DNA of 64,000 nt from Pseudoduganella dura (GTDB lineage Bacteria > Pseudomonadota > Gammaproteobacteria > Burkholderiales > Burkholderiaceae_D), in NCBI RefSeq assembly GCF_009727155.1, contig NZ_WNWM01000002.1, forward strand, positions 1 to 64,000, read 5' to 3'. Shown piece after piece: positions 44,403 through 52,242 of this stretch. Within the stretch, counting starts at the first letter, position 1; each line of letters opens with the position of its first letter. The notes under the pieces were generated by a model. That model searched no databases, was not told where the DNA came from, and saw only the letters and a program-made list of their open reading frames with translations. The translations under genes and the position numbers were made by a program.

Positions 44403-45896
44403 ATGAACGATACCGTCATCGGCACGGAGGGCAGCGCTTTTGCCGCCGCGGCCTCCTTCAGCCCCCGCCGCCGCACGCTGGCCCTCGTGGCGGTCGCCCT
44501 CGCCTTCGTGATGGACCTGCTCGATACCACGATCATCAACGTGGCGATCCCCTCCATCGAGTCGGGCATGGGCGCCAGCAAGGCCGCGCTGGAATGGATC
44601 ATCGCCGGCTATGCGATGGCGTTCGCGGTGCTGCTGATCGTGGGCGGCCGGCTCGGCGACAGCTACGGCTACCGCCGCATGTTCCTGTCCGGCATCGCGC
44701 TGTTTACGCTCACATCGATGGCCTGCGGCCTGGCGCCGGACGCGCTGTCGCTGCAGGTGGCGCGGCTGCTGCAGGGCGCGAGCGCGGCGCTGATGGTGCC
44801 GCAGGTGATGGCCCTGGTGCAGGTGATGTACCCGCCGGAACAGCGCTACAAGGTGTACACGGTGTTCGGCTTCCTGGGCGGGTTCTCGGCCGCGCTCGGC
44901 CCGATCGTCGGCGGCCTGTTGATCGACGCCGACTGGTTCGGCCTGGGCTGGCGCCTGACGTTCCTGATCAACCTGCCGATCGGCCTGTTCAGCCTTGCCG
45001 CCGGCTGGCTGCTCCTGCCGCCGGGCCGTGGCGTGAACGCCACACGAATCGACATCGGCGGCGCCGCGCTGTCGGTGCTCGTGCTGTTCGCGCTGCTGGC
45101 GCCGCTGATCGAAGGGCCCACGCGGGGCTGGCCGGCCGGCCTGGTGCTCATGCTGGCCGCCACGGTGCCGCTGGCCTGGGGCACCGTGCGCTACCTGCGC
45201 TGGCGGCAAGCCACGCACGGTGCGGCGCTTGTCGACCCCGCGCTGCTGAAGCGCCGCAAGGTCGCGCTGGGCCTGCTGTGCACGCTGTGCATTAACCCGA
45301 TCCTGCCCGGCCACCTGCTGGCGATGACGTTCGTGCTGCAGTCGGGTATCGGCATGAGCGCTTCCGACATGGCCTACGCCTGCGCGCCGATCGCCCTCGG
45401 CGCGATGGCGGGCATCATCCTGCTGGGTCCCCGGCTGTTCAAGCGGCTCGGCGTGCGCGTGATGATGGTGGGGATCACCGTCTCCTGCACGGGCCTGGCG
45501 CTGGCCGCGCTGTCGGTGCATGGCGGGCAGCTGCTGTATCCGCTGCTGCTGGTCGCGCAGTTCGCGATGGGCCTGGGGATGGGCCTGTGCGGCCCGCAGC
45601 TTTCCAACGCGACGCTGCAGGATGTGCCGATCGCCGATGCCGGCGTGGCCGCCGGCCTGTTCACCGCCGTGCAGCAGATCGCCGGCGCCGTGGGCGTGGC
45701 CCTGACGGGACTGCTGTTCTTCCACGCCGCGGGGATCGGGGACGATGCGGCGGAGCGGTACGCGGATGCCTACCTGCACGCGCTGCCGCTGCTGCTCGGC
45801 CTGCTGGCCGCCGCGCTGTTCTTCACGGCACGGCTGGCGAAGGTGATGCCGGCCGCGGGGCATCGGCCGGAAAACAGGCTTCAGGCGGGGCATTGA
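44403..45896 (+). CDS. DHA2-family (EmrB/QacA-like) MFS drug exporter
   Basis: A 497-residue, 14-helix exporter. The family motif LDTTIINVAIPSI is in helix 1 and GGRLGDSYGYRRMF follows helix 2, with ARLLQGASAALMVPQVMALV in helix 4 and GPIVGGLLI in helix 5. It starts 47 bp after the LysR gene on the same strand and is probably co-regulated. Exporters of this type remove aromatic or amphipathic compounds, which fits disposal of toxic aglycones released by deglycosylation; this role is inferred from context. Confidence 0.92.
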   Translation: MNDTVIGTEGSAFAAAASFSPRRRTLALVAVALAFVMDLLDTTIINVAIPSIESGMGASKAALEWIIAGYAMAFAVLLIVGGRLGDSYGYRRMFLSGIALFTLTSMACGLAPDALSLQVARLLQGASAALMVPQVMALVQVMYPPEQRYKVYTVFGFLGGFSAALGPIVGGLLIDADWFGLGWRLTFLINLPIGLFSLAAGWLLLPPGRGVNATRIDIGGAALSVLVLFALLAPLIEGPTRGWPAGLVLMLAATVPLAWGTVRYLRWRQATHGAALVDPALLKRRKVALGLLCTLCINPILPGHLLAMTFVLQSGIGMSASDMAYACAPIALGAMAGIILLGPRLFKRLGVRVMMVGITVSCTGLALAALSVHGGQLLYPLLLVAQFAMGLGMGLCGPQLSNATLQDVPIADAGVAAGLFTAVQQIAGAVGVALTGLLFFHAAGIGDDAAERYADAYLHALPLLLGLLAAALFFTARLAKVMPAAGHRPENRLQAGH

Positions 45897-46067
45897 GTTC
45901 ATGGAACGGCTCGATCATGCCGGTGCCGATCCCGCGCACCGCGCAAGCCGGCCAGGCAGCATATCCGGCGCCAGGAAGACGCCCGCCGTACCATCCGCGC
46001 CGCGCGGCCTTGCGGGCCGCGCCGCATGAACAATGGTGCCGTCGCCCCGGGCCATGGCGACAGCGCA

Positions 46068-46075
46068 AAAAAAAA
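46068..46075. repeat. Left target-site duplication of the IS element
   Basis: A run of nine A residues (46067-46075) abuts the left IS end, and the same run follows the right end (47275-47283). This is consistent with the 8-bp duplication made by IS1595-family elements. Confidence 0.7.
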
Positions 46076-46158
46076 GGCGCTGTTTGCGTTAGCTGGGCAT
46101 TTCCTTCGAGTACGGAACTATGTCTGCTGATTGATGTCAGTCCCGGTCAGCGCCATCG

Positions 46159-47184
46159 CTATCCAGGTGCGACGGCGACGCGCAGCCAGTGCGCCGGGGC
46201 CGTCAGTGCAGCCGCATCGAGCACGCGCTGCCAGCCCGTGTAGTTGGCCAGATAGCGGCTGGCCACGCCGTTGAAGCGCCGCAGCCAGGTCTTGAAGCGC
46301 CTGTGCCATCCGTTGACGCCTTGTATGTGAACCGCGCCACGGGCACGGATACCAGCCTGGACATTGACTGCTTCGTGGGTAACGCCGGCCTGCTTTGCAA
46401 AAACCTCATAAGCCTTGGCCGAGTCGCTCACGAGAAGCACGTCATGCGCCAGCACCGGCAGCAGGTGCGTTGCCAGTTGCCGGGCAGTGACCGGTCCGCG
46501 CCCGGTCACGAAGTCACAGGTGTGCCGGTTGCGGTCGCGGGCGACCAGGATGCAATCGAATTCCCGGCTGATGCCACGCCGCGTGGCCTTGCCGCCGCGC
46601 TTGCGCGCCGGCCGGTCCAAGTGACGTGATCCCTTCTGCGATTCCAGGTGATAAGGCGAAGTAGGGGTTTCAGCGAGCTCCGCTCGCTGCCTACGTAGCG
46701 GTGCTCGCTTGCAAGCGAGCACTCCTCCTTCATCACTCTCGGCGATGCCGGACAAGCGCGGGCGCCGCTCCTGGCGCACTGCGGCGATGAAGCGATGGCG
46801 CCACCGGAAGCTGGTCGATTTCGCCACTGCCACCCGCTCGGCCGCTGCCCGCACCGTGCGCGACTCGATCAGACATTGCAGGTTGGGCAGCCATTTGTCG
46901 CGCAGGCGCAAACGGGCCAGCGGCGTTCCTGTCAGCGCATTGAAGCTGTGCCGGCATCCGATACAGCGATAGCGCTGCAGGCCGTTGGCCTGGCCGCAGC
47001 GGTGGCATCGACTGCCGCCGCAATGGGGACACGGCCGCTTCTCCGCCGCCGCCTCGATCAGGGCCAGGCATTGTTTTGGATCGACGGCGGCGGCAAGGAA
47101 TCCCTGCAGACAGGCGATCTCTTCCGGGGAAAGCTGAAGTTGCGCCAGCGCCTTGAACACCACGTGGAAACTCGCCATTTCCAT
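46159..47184 (-). CDS. IS1595-family transposase with in-frame palindromic insertion
   Basis: The 341-residue transposase has an N-terminal zinc ribbon (CPHCGGSRCHRCG, YRCIGCRHSFNALTGTPLARL) and an ISXO2-like DDE-type domain: IAESDE, LVARDRN, VLLVSDSAKAYEVFAKQ and NGWHRRFKTWLRRFNGVASRYLANY. GGGAGGCGATC precedes the ATG at 47184. Right after the first catalytic acidic motif, about 27 residues (KRAPLRRQRAELAETPTSPY) separate it from LESQKGSRHLDRPARKRGG, where relatives have only a few residues. The DNA of this insert is strongly palindromic (46650-46730). The frame stays open, but activity is doubtful. Confidence 0.9.
   Translation of the reverse strand: MEMASFHVVFKALAQLQLSPEEIACLQGFLAAAVDPKQCLALIEAAAEKRPCPHCGGSRCHRCGQANGLQRYRCIGCRHSFNALTGTPLARLRLRDKWLPNLQCLIESRTVRAAAERVAVAKSTSFRWRHRFIAAVRQERRPRLSGIAESDEGGVLACKRAPLRRQRAELAETPTSPYHLESQKGSRHLDRPARKRGGKATRRGISREFDCILVARDRNRHTCDFVTGRGPVTARQLATHLLPVLAHDVLLVSDSAKAYEVFAKQAGVTHEAVNVQAGIRARGAVHIQGVNGWHRRFKTWLRRFNGVASRYLANYTGWQRVLDAAALTAPAHWLRVAVAPG
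46650..46730. repeat. Palindromic REP-like insertion inside the transposase gene
   Basis: It contains a perfect 22-bp palindrome at 46701-46722 (half-site GTGCTCGCTTG) and a second hairpin CAGCGAGC-TCC-GCTCGCTG at 46671-46689. It interrupts the conserved spacing of the transposase catalytic domain without breaking the reading frame. Confidence 0.7.
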
Positions 47185-47274
47185 GATCGCCTCCCTGATA
47201 CACATGAAGTATCTCAACAGGAAGTCAGACAGCGGCTGAGAACGGGAGTTTCCCAACTTTACGCGAACAGCGCC

Positions 47275-47300
47275 AAAAAAAAACGCCGCGATCCGCGGCG
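47275..47300 (-). terminator. Terminator of the TIM-barrel operon, interrupted by the IS
   Basis: On the minus strand CGCCGCG-GAT-CGCGGCG is followed by nine T residues. The IS1595 element begins directly after the T-run, and the A/T run is duplicated at its far end, so the insertion target was this tract. Confidence 0.85.
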
Positions 47301-47328
47301 TATGCACTGCAACTTGCCCGTCACCTCG

Positions 47329-48111
47329 TCAGGCGATACCCAGCGCCTTGCGCGTCATCGCCAGCGACTCCGCATCCGCCATGCTCGGAAAGTACTCCAG
47401 CCCGATCTCGCCCGCGTAACCTTTCTCGCGCAGCACCGCCATCACGGCGGTCCAGTCGATATCGCCCGTCCCGGGTTCGTGCCGCCCCGGCGTATCGGCC
47501 ACCTGCACGTGCGCGACCAGCCCCATCCTGTCCCCCACGGCCGCCGCGAAATCCTCGCCGGTCTGCGCGGAATGATATACATCGGCCAGCAGCCGCAAGG
47601 CGGGACTGTCGACGGCGGCCACGATATCGAGGCCGCGCCCGATCGTGTCGACGAACATGCGCTGCCCGCCGACGACCATGTACACCGGCTCCAGCCACAG
47701 CACGGTGCCGGCATCCCGGGCCAGCGCGGCGGCGCGTTTCAGCACGGCGACGACGGCGTCGAACTGTTCCTGCACCGGCACATCGGCCCGCGTGAAGCCG
47801 GAGGCGAGCACCATGCCGGCCCCGGCGAACCGCTGCGCGACGGGGATCGCGTCGGCCACGGCGGCCAGCACCCTGTCGTGATCGGCGGGATCGACGAGGC
47901 TGCAGCGCGGCTCCACGCAGAAGCTGCGCAGCCGCACGCCGGTATCGTGCAGCGCGCGTTCGATGTCGTCGAGCGGCTTCGTTTGCGCGTTCTCGCGCCA
48001 CAGGTGGATTTCCACGCCGGTCAGGCCGGCGGCATGGGCGGCGCGGATGCGCGAGGCCAGGTCGTCGCCGGCGCCGGCGAACATCCATTCGATACAGGCT
48101 GCGAAATTCAT
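47329..48111 (-). CDS. Sugar phosphate isomerase/epimerase-like (hydroxypyruvate-isomerase-type) TIM barrel
   Basis: A 260-residue cytoplasmic TIM barrel: ACIEWMFAGAGDDLASRIRAAHAAGLTGVEIHLW at the start, LWLEPVYMVVGG (Glu ligand), RLLADVYHSAQTGED (Asp/His), VAHVQVADTPGRHEPGTGDIDW (His) and IGLEYFPS (Glu), typical of the Hyi/IolE-like branch. Its start overlaps the stop of the upstream MFS gene (ATGA), so uptake and processing of the same compound are likely. The terminator right after it is where the IS1595 element inserted. Confidence 0.9.
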   Translation of the reverse strand: MNFAACIEWMFAGAGDDLASRIRAAHAAGLTGVEIHLWRENAQTKPLDDIERALHDTGVRLRSFCVEPRCSLVDPADHDRVLAAVADAIPVAQRFAGAGMVLASGFTRADVPVQEQFDAVVAVLKRAAALARDAGTVLWLEPVYMVVGGQRMFVDTIGRGLDIVAAVDSPALRLLADVYHSAQTGEDFAAAVGDRMGLVAHVQVADTPGRHEPGTGDIDWTAVMAVLREKGYAGEIGLEYFPSMADAESLAMTRKALGIA

Positions 48112-49331
48112 GGTTTTCCTTGGTTGGATTGAAGACGGTGCGCGGCGATGATCGCGGCGGCGGCGGCCAGGCAGGCCGCGCCGATCACGGCCACGCTGGC
48201 CAGGAAGCCGGAGGTAAACTGGCCGATCAGCGTGACCAGCGGCGGGCTGAGGAACTGGCCGAGGAAGAACGCCCCACCCCACATGCCCATGCCGCGGCCG
48301 CGGTGCTCGAAGCCGTAGTGGGCCAGCGCCCACGTGACCAGGGCGGGGAGCAGCAGGCCGCCGCCGACCTGGCCCAGCGCATCGAGCGGCAGGCCGAGCG
48401 CCAGGTTCGGCGCCCAGGCCACGCCGATGTAGCAAACGCCGTAGGCCGCCAGCGAACAGGCTAGCCACAGGTTCACCGGCACGCCGGCGAAGCGCTTGAA
48501 CAGGTAGCCGCCGATCACCGTGCCCATGCTGGCGATCGTGGCCAGGATGCTGATGCGTTCGGGCGAGGCCACGCCCATGTCCGCGAAGATGCGGCCGTGC
48601 TGCACCGCCTGCACGAAGAACACCAGCGAGAACAGCACCGTCACGCCGCACACCAGCGCCGTGGCGCCCCATGGGAACGGCGTGGCGGCGGCTTGCGACT
48701 CCCTGCCCTGCCGCTGCGGCTCGAAGCAGGCGCATGCCGCCAGCGCGAACACCGCGAAGCCGCTCAGGTACAGCAGGAACGGATAACGCCAGTGCAGCCC
48801 GGCCAGGAAGCCGCCGGACAGCAGGATCGCCGAGCCGATCACGGGACCGAACATGTTCTGCCAGCCCAGCCAGCGCTGCCGCGCTTCCCCTTCGAAGTAG
48901 TCGCCCATCAGCGCGTTGCCGACGGTGAGGATGGCCGCTTCCGCCAGCCCCACGATCACACGACTGGCGACGATCAGCCACAGGCTGTCGAAGAACATCG
49001 GCGCCAGGCCCAGCACCGAGAACGCCAGCAAGGCCGCCAGCAGCAGCGGGCGCCGCCCCCAGCGGTCGGCCACGGCGCCCATCGCGCCGGAGAACAGCGC
49101 CACGCACAGCGAGGGCACGGTGATAATCATCGGCACCAGCAGTTCGAACCGGGGCACGCCAGAGAACTGCTGGAACAGTTGCGGCAGGCCCGGCACCAGC
49201 GCGGCCAGCGCCAGCGTGGGCATGCTCATGATCGCCATCAGCGCGATGCCTTGCAGCGTGCCGGCGCCGCGGGCAGTGCCGGCGCCTGGGCCGGCGCTGG
49301 CGCCGGCCTGGAGGGATGGAATGGATGCCAC
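48108..49331 (-). CDS. MFS transporter, paralogue of 42000-43214
   Basis: The 407-residue, 12-helix transporter has an Ala/Gly-rich low-complexity N-terminus (AGASAGPGAGTARGAGT), GAMGAVADRWGRRPLLLAAL after helix 2, and SRVIVGLAEAAILTVGNALMGDYFEGEARQRW, closely like the paralogue at 42000-43214. The start is a GTG preceded by AGAGGATTCCC. It overlaps the downstream TIM-barrel gene by 4 bases and lies 78 bp after another TIM-barrel gene on the same strand, within a four-gene run of two isomerase-like genes, this importer and a third isomerase-like gene. Confidence 0.9.
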   Translation of the reverse strand: MASIPSLQAGASAGPGAGTARGAGTLQGIALMAIMSMPTLALAALVPGLPQLFQQFSGVPRFELLVPMIITVPSLCVALFSGAMGAVADRWGRRPLLLAALLAFSVLGLAPMFFDSLWLIVASRVIVGLAEAAILTVGNALMGDYFEGEARQRWLGWQNMFGPVIGSAILLSGGFLAGLHWRYPFLLYLSGFAVFALAACACFEPQRQGRESQAAATPFPWGATALVCGVTVLFSLVFFVQAVQHGRIFADMGVASPERISILATIASMGTVIGGYLFKRFAGVPVNLWLACSLAAYGVCYIGVAWAPNLALGLPLDALGQVGGGLLLPALVTWALAHYGFEHRGRGMGMWGGAFFLGQFLSPPLVTLIGQFTSGFLASVAVIGAACLAAAAAIIAAHRLQSNQGKP

Positions 49332-49409
49332 GGGAATCCTCTATGTGAAGTCCGCCTTGTTGAAATCCTCAGGGTCAGGCAGCCGGCGTACAGTACCGGC
49401 GGGTGAAAG

Positions 49410-50366
49410 TCAGGCCGCCTCGAGCACGTGCTTGCGGTACCAGGCGTTGAGCATCATGCCGCTGGCGATGGGCGCCGGGCCCTTGTCGCTTTCGACGATG
49501 ACCCAGCCGGCATAGCCCAGTTCCAGCATGGCCGCCAGCAGCGCCGGGAAGTCGACCAGGCCGGTGCCCATCTCGCCGAACCAGCGGGGGATCTCCCGCT
49601 CGCCACCGGCCGCGATCATCGCCCGTTCGGCGTTCTGCAGCCGGTATTCGCCCAGCGTGTCGACGGCCAGCGCATCCTTGAAGTGGAAGTGCCATACCCG
49701 CTCGTGCAGGCGCCGGTACAGCGCTACCACGTCGTGCCCGGCGATCGTCAGTTCGGCCGTGTCGAACGCCAGGCCCACGTTGTCCCGGTCGCACAGCTCC
49801 AGCAGGTGCTCGAACTCGTCCACGGTGCGCAGTGCCGACAGCGCATCCACGTGCAGCACCGTCTTCAGGCCCAGCGACGCCGTCATTTCGCCCACCGCGT
49901 TCCAGCACGCGGCGGCGGCCGCCATGCGCTCCCCGTTCAGCGCGCCTTCCTTCCAGAACGAGGGGAACGGCCGCACCACCAGGCAGTCGCCGCCCAGTTC
50001 GGCCAGCATTTCCGCGTGGATGCGGGCCTGTGCGAGGATGCGCGCGTGATCTTCCCGCCGCGTGCTCATCAGCCCGAAGTGCAGTTCCTCGAAGCTCATC
50101 ACGGTGGGATCGAAGAACGTGCTGGCCACGCGGCCGATGCCCCAGTCCTTCAGCTTCAGCCGGAAATGCGCCGGCGAGCCGAAATTGATCGCCACGTTTT
50201 CGGGCCGCCCGATCGGGTCCCAGCGCCCGCTGCCGCCATTGAGTTCGATCGATGAAAACCCGCACGCGGCGGTGACCTTCAGCGCCCGCTCGATTTCCTC
50301 CAGCCGCGCGAAACTCGTGAAGCCGGCCTTCCACTGGTTGACCGCGTAACCCCATTCGATTGCCAT
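49410..50366 (-). CDS. Xylose-isomerase-like TIM-barrel protein
   Basis: A 318-residue barrel starting MAIEWGYAVNQWKAGFTSFARLEEIE. Probable metal ligands are in TVLHVDALSAL, LAFDTAELTIAGHD (Asp), VWHFHFKDAL (His) and WVIVESDKGP (Glu). It is related to IolE/inosose-dehydratase-like and 3-keto-sugar-acting proteins, but the reaction cannot be read. GAGGAGCAGGGC precedes the ATG, 10 bp after the stop of the next barrel gene upstream. The two adjacent barrels are only distantly alike, so they probably act on different intermediates or form a heteromer. Confidence 0.88.
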   Translation of the reverse strand: MAIEWGYAVNQWKAGFTSFARLEEIERALKVTAACGFSSIELNGGSGRWDPIGRPENVAINFGSPAHFRLKLKDWGIGRVASTFFDPTVMSFEELHFGLMSTRREDHARILAQARIHAEMLAELGGDCLVVRPFPSFWKEGALNGERMAAAAACWNAVGEMTASLGLKTVLHVDALSALRTVDEFEHLLELCDRDNVGLAFDTAELTIAGHDVVALYRRLHERVWHFHFKDALAVDTLGEYRLQNAERAMIAAGGEREIPRWFGEMGTGLVDFPALLAAMLELGYAGWVIVESDKGPAPIASGMMLNAWYRKHVLEAA

Positions 50367-50376
50367 GCCCTGCTCC

Positions 50377-51321
50377 TCAAGCGTAGATTTTGGTGAGCAC
50401 ATGCTGGATGTACCAGGCCGACAGTGCCGTGCTTTCCGGGTAGTTGCCGCCGCCGACGTCCGCCTTGTCGTGCTCCACGCCCACCCAGCCTTCGTAACCG
50501 CAAGTCTTCATCGCCGCCATCAGCGCCGGGAAATCCACCAGCCCCTGCGGCGTGCCCATCTCGTGGAACCAGCGCGGCGTGGTCGGCGCCATCACCTCGG
50601 CATCGGGCTTGCGCCGGTAGTCGCCCGTCAGGTCCACGTGGTGCGTGTCCTTCAGGTGGAAGCCGCCGCAGCGGTCGTGCAATTTCAGGTACAGGTCGAC
50701 CGGATCGACGCCGGCGATCACGTGTTGCGCCGTATCGCAGTAGAAGAACACGTAGCGCGGATCGGTCCATTCGTAGAATTTGCGCAGCTGCTCGGCGCTG
50801 CGGATGCCGCAGAAGAACTCGTGGTGGCAGCATGTCCGGACGCCGTATTCCAGCGTCATCTTGCCGACGCGGTTCCACAGCTCGGCGCAGGCGCGCAGCT
50901 TGTCGTCCGTGACGGGCTCCACGTCGTAATACAGGCCGGCCGGCATCACGATGAAGTTCTCCACGCCCAGGCCGGCCGACGAGCGCATGATGTGCTGCGC
51001 ATAGTTGACGATGTGGTCGTGCGTGGCGCGCACGTGCGGCGCGCTCTGGCGCTCGTCGTACATCACCGCGTGGAACAGGCTGAGCACCTTGTCGATGCCC
51101 CGCGCCTGCATGAAGGCGCGGGCGTTTTCCAGCGAGCCGAACAGCTCTTTCAGCGGGCCGAGGTGGAAATCGAAGGTCTCGATGGCCTCGAAACCGATGG
51201 CCGAGATCTGCTTCAGGAATTCATCGAAGCGCTTTACCGACGTGTACTGCGACAGCTGGCCCTGGGGCGTGTCGATGCGCCAGTGGTCCATGTAGGCCCA
51301 GCGCAGTTTGCGGGTGGTCAT
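50377..51321 (-). CDS. Xylose-isomerase-like TIM-barrel protein, first gene of operon
   Basis: The 314-residue barrel begins KLRWAYMDHWRIDTPQGQLS and has GVRTCCHHEFFCGI, YVFFYCDTAQHVIAGVDPVD (Asp), GGFHLKDTHHVDL (His) and WVGVEHDKADVG (Glu). GAAGGAGACCGC precedes the ATG. It heads a run of genes (barrel, barrel, importer, barrel) behind the dyad promoter element at 51345-51362. A role as hydrolase, lyase or isomerase of 3-keto glycosides is suggested by the neighbouring GMC 3-dehydrogenase, not proven. Confidence 0.88.
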   Translation of the reverse strand: MTTRKLRWAYMDHWRIDTPQGQLSQYTSVKRFDEFLKQISAIGFEAIETFDFHLGPLKELFGSLENARAFMQARGIDKVLSLFHAVMYDERQSAPHVRATHDHIVNYAQHIMRSSAGLGVENFIVMPAGLYYDVEPVTDDKLRACAELWNRVGKMTLEYGVRTCCHHEFFCGIRSAEQLRKFYEWTDPRYVFFYCDTAQHVIAGVDPVDLYLKLHDRCGGFHLKDTHHVDLTGDYRRKPDAEVMAPTTPRWFHEMGTPQGLVDFPALMAAMKTCGYEGWVGVEHDKADVGGGNYPESTALSAWYIQHVLTKIYA

Positions 51322-51344
51322 GCGGTCTCCTTCGGTTTAAATAA

Positions 51345-51362
51345 TTAGAATTCTGGTTATAT
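51345..51362. promoter_or_regulatory. Island dyad promoter/operator, copy C
   Basis: TTAGAATTCTGGTTATAT, 24 bp upstream of the TIM-barrel operon start, aligns with copies A, B and D. The minus strand gives a -10-like TATAAC. Confidence 0.5.
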
Positions 51363-51437
51363 ATCTGAAGTGCAGACTGCCGATATCCCGGCCGCTGGTA
51401 GCGGGCACCTTTTCCTGGACAAGGCTTCCAGAAAAAA

Positions 51438-51448
51438 GTGTCAGACAC
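51438..51448. repeat. GTGTCAGACAC dyad
   Basis: A palindrome related to the GGTGTCCGACACC repeats, preceded by an A-run, in the gap between the TIM-barrel operon promoter and the TetR gene end. Confidence 0.5.
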
Positions 51449-51508
51449 CAGCCGGCGCAACTTTCCAACAGCCTTTCGGTTTTTCGGCTTTTTCGGCTCT
51501 TCAGCGTT

Positions 51509-52156
51509 TTACCGCTTCGGCACGAACAGCAGGAACGCCAGCATCATGTCCGACAGGTCCCCCAGCAGCTGGTTCCAGCTGCCGGCCTCGTCGAGCCGCC
51601 CGATGCTGTCCAGGCCCAGGAAGCGGGCTTGGGTGGCATAGATCAGCAGCATGCCCGTTTCCACGGCCCGCTCGGGATCGGGGTGGCGGATCTCGTCGCG
51701 GCAGGACAGCAGCAGCTTGTTGAGCTTGGCATTGTTTTCCAGCGCCGACTTCTTGCCGGCCGCGCCGATCGCCGCGTCGACCGAGCCGCGCAGCATGAAC
51801 GAACGCAGCACGCTGGCGTTGTCGCGCAACAGGTTGCCGAACCCGCTCACGACGGCCGGCACCATCTGTTCCAGCCCGCGCGCCTCGGCGGCGATGCGGG
51901 TCGACTCCGCGGTGAACTGCTCGCCGAGCCGCTCCAGGTAGCGCACCTGCACCACGCGCAGCAGTTCATCCTTGCCGTCCACGCGCCCGTACAGCGAGCC
52001 GGTGGAGACCCCCGAGCGCTGGCAGATTTCGGCCAGCGTGATCTGGTCGTAGGCGCGCTCGCGCAGCAGTTCGATCGTGGCTTCGATGATCCGTTCGAAC
52101 GACTGGCGGCTGCGGCCCTGCTTGGGCACGCGGGCATGGGTACTGATGGAAGGCAT
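51509..52156 (-). CDS. TetR/AcrR-family transcriptional regulator
   Basis: The 215-residue regulator has the N-terminal helix-turn-helix RSRQSFERIIEATIELLRERAYDQITLAEICQRSGVSTGSLYGRVDGKDELL and a helical ligand domain. The ATG at 52156 is chosen; a GTG 9 bases upstream is also possible. A TATAAT hexamer on the minus strand at 52183-52188 is a probable -10 box. It lies between the TIM-barrel operon and the GMC operon, so control of the glycoside island is plausible and competes with the LysR protein at 43448. Confidence 0.9.
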   Translation of the reverse strand: MPSISTHARVPKQGRSRQSFERIIEATIELLRERAYDQITLAEICQRSGVSTGSLYGRVDGKDELLRVVQVRYLERLGEQFTAESTRIAAEARGLEQMVPAVVSGFGNLLRDNASVLRSFMLRGSVDAAIGAAGKKSALENNAKLNKLLLSCRDEIRHPDPERAVETGMLLIYATQARFLGLDSIGRLDEAGSWNQLLGDLSDMMLAFLLFVPKR

Positions 52157-52242
52157 GGAGCTCACTGAAAAAAGGGTGTCCGATTATAGCCAATGCCATG
52201 TCGCGAGGGAACGCCGGCACGGTTGGATCGCAGGCGCCGACG

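Larger units (their letters stand above)
46076..47274. mobile_element. IS1595-family insertion sequence, about 1.2 kb
   Basis: The left end GGCGCTGTTTGCGTTAGCTG and the complement of the right end, GGCGCTGTTCGCGTAAAGTT, form imperfect terminal inverted repeats. A-runs flank both ends as target duplications, and one transposase gene fills the element on the minus strand. On the right it interrupts the T-tract of the terminator of the neighbouring sugar-isomerase-like gene. Confidence 0.88.

Noticed and set aside
46061..46082. CAGCGC-A9-GGCGCTG as a terminator after the DHA2 exporter
   Set aside because: The right arm belongs to the IS end and the left arm to the target flank. There is no T-run after the stem, so the hairpin is a by-product of the insertion.
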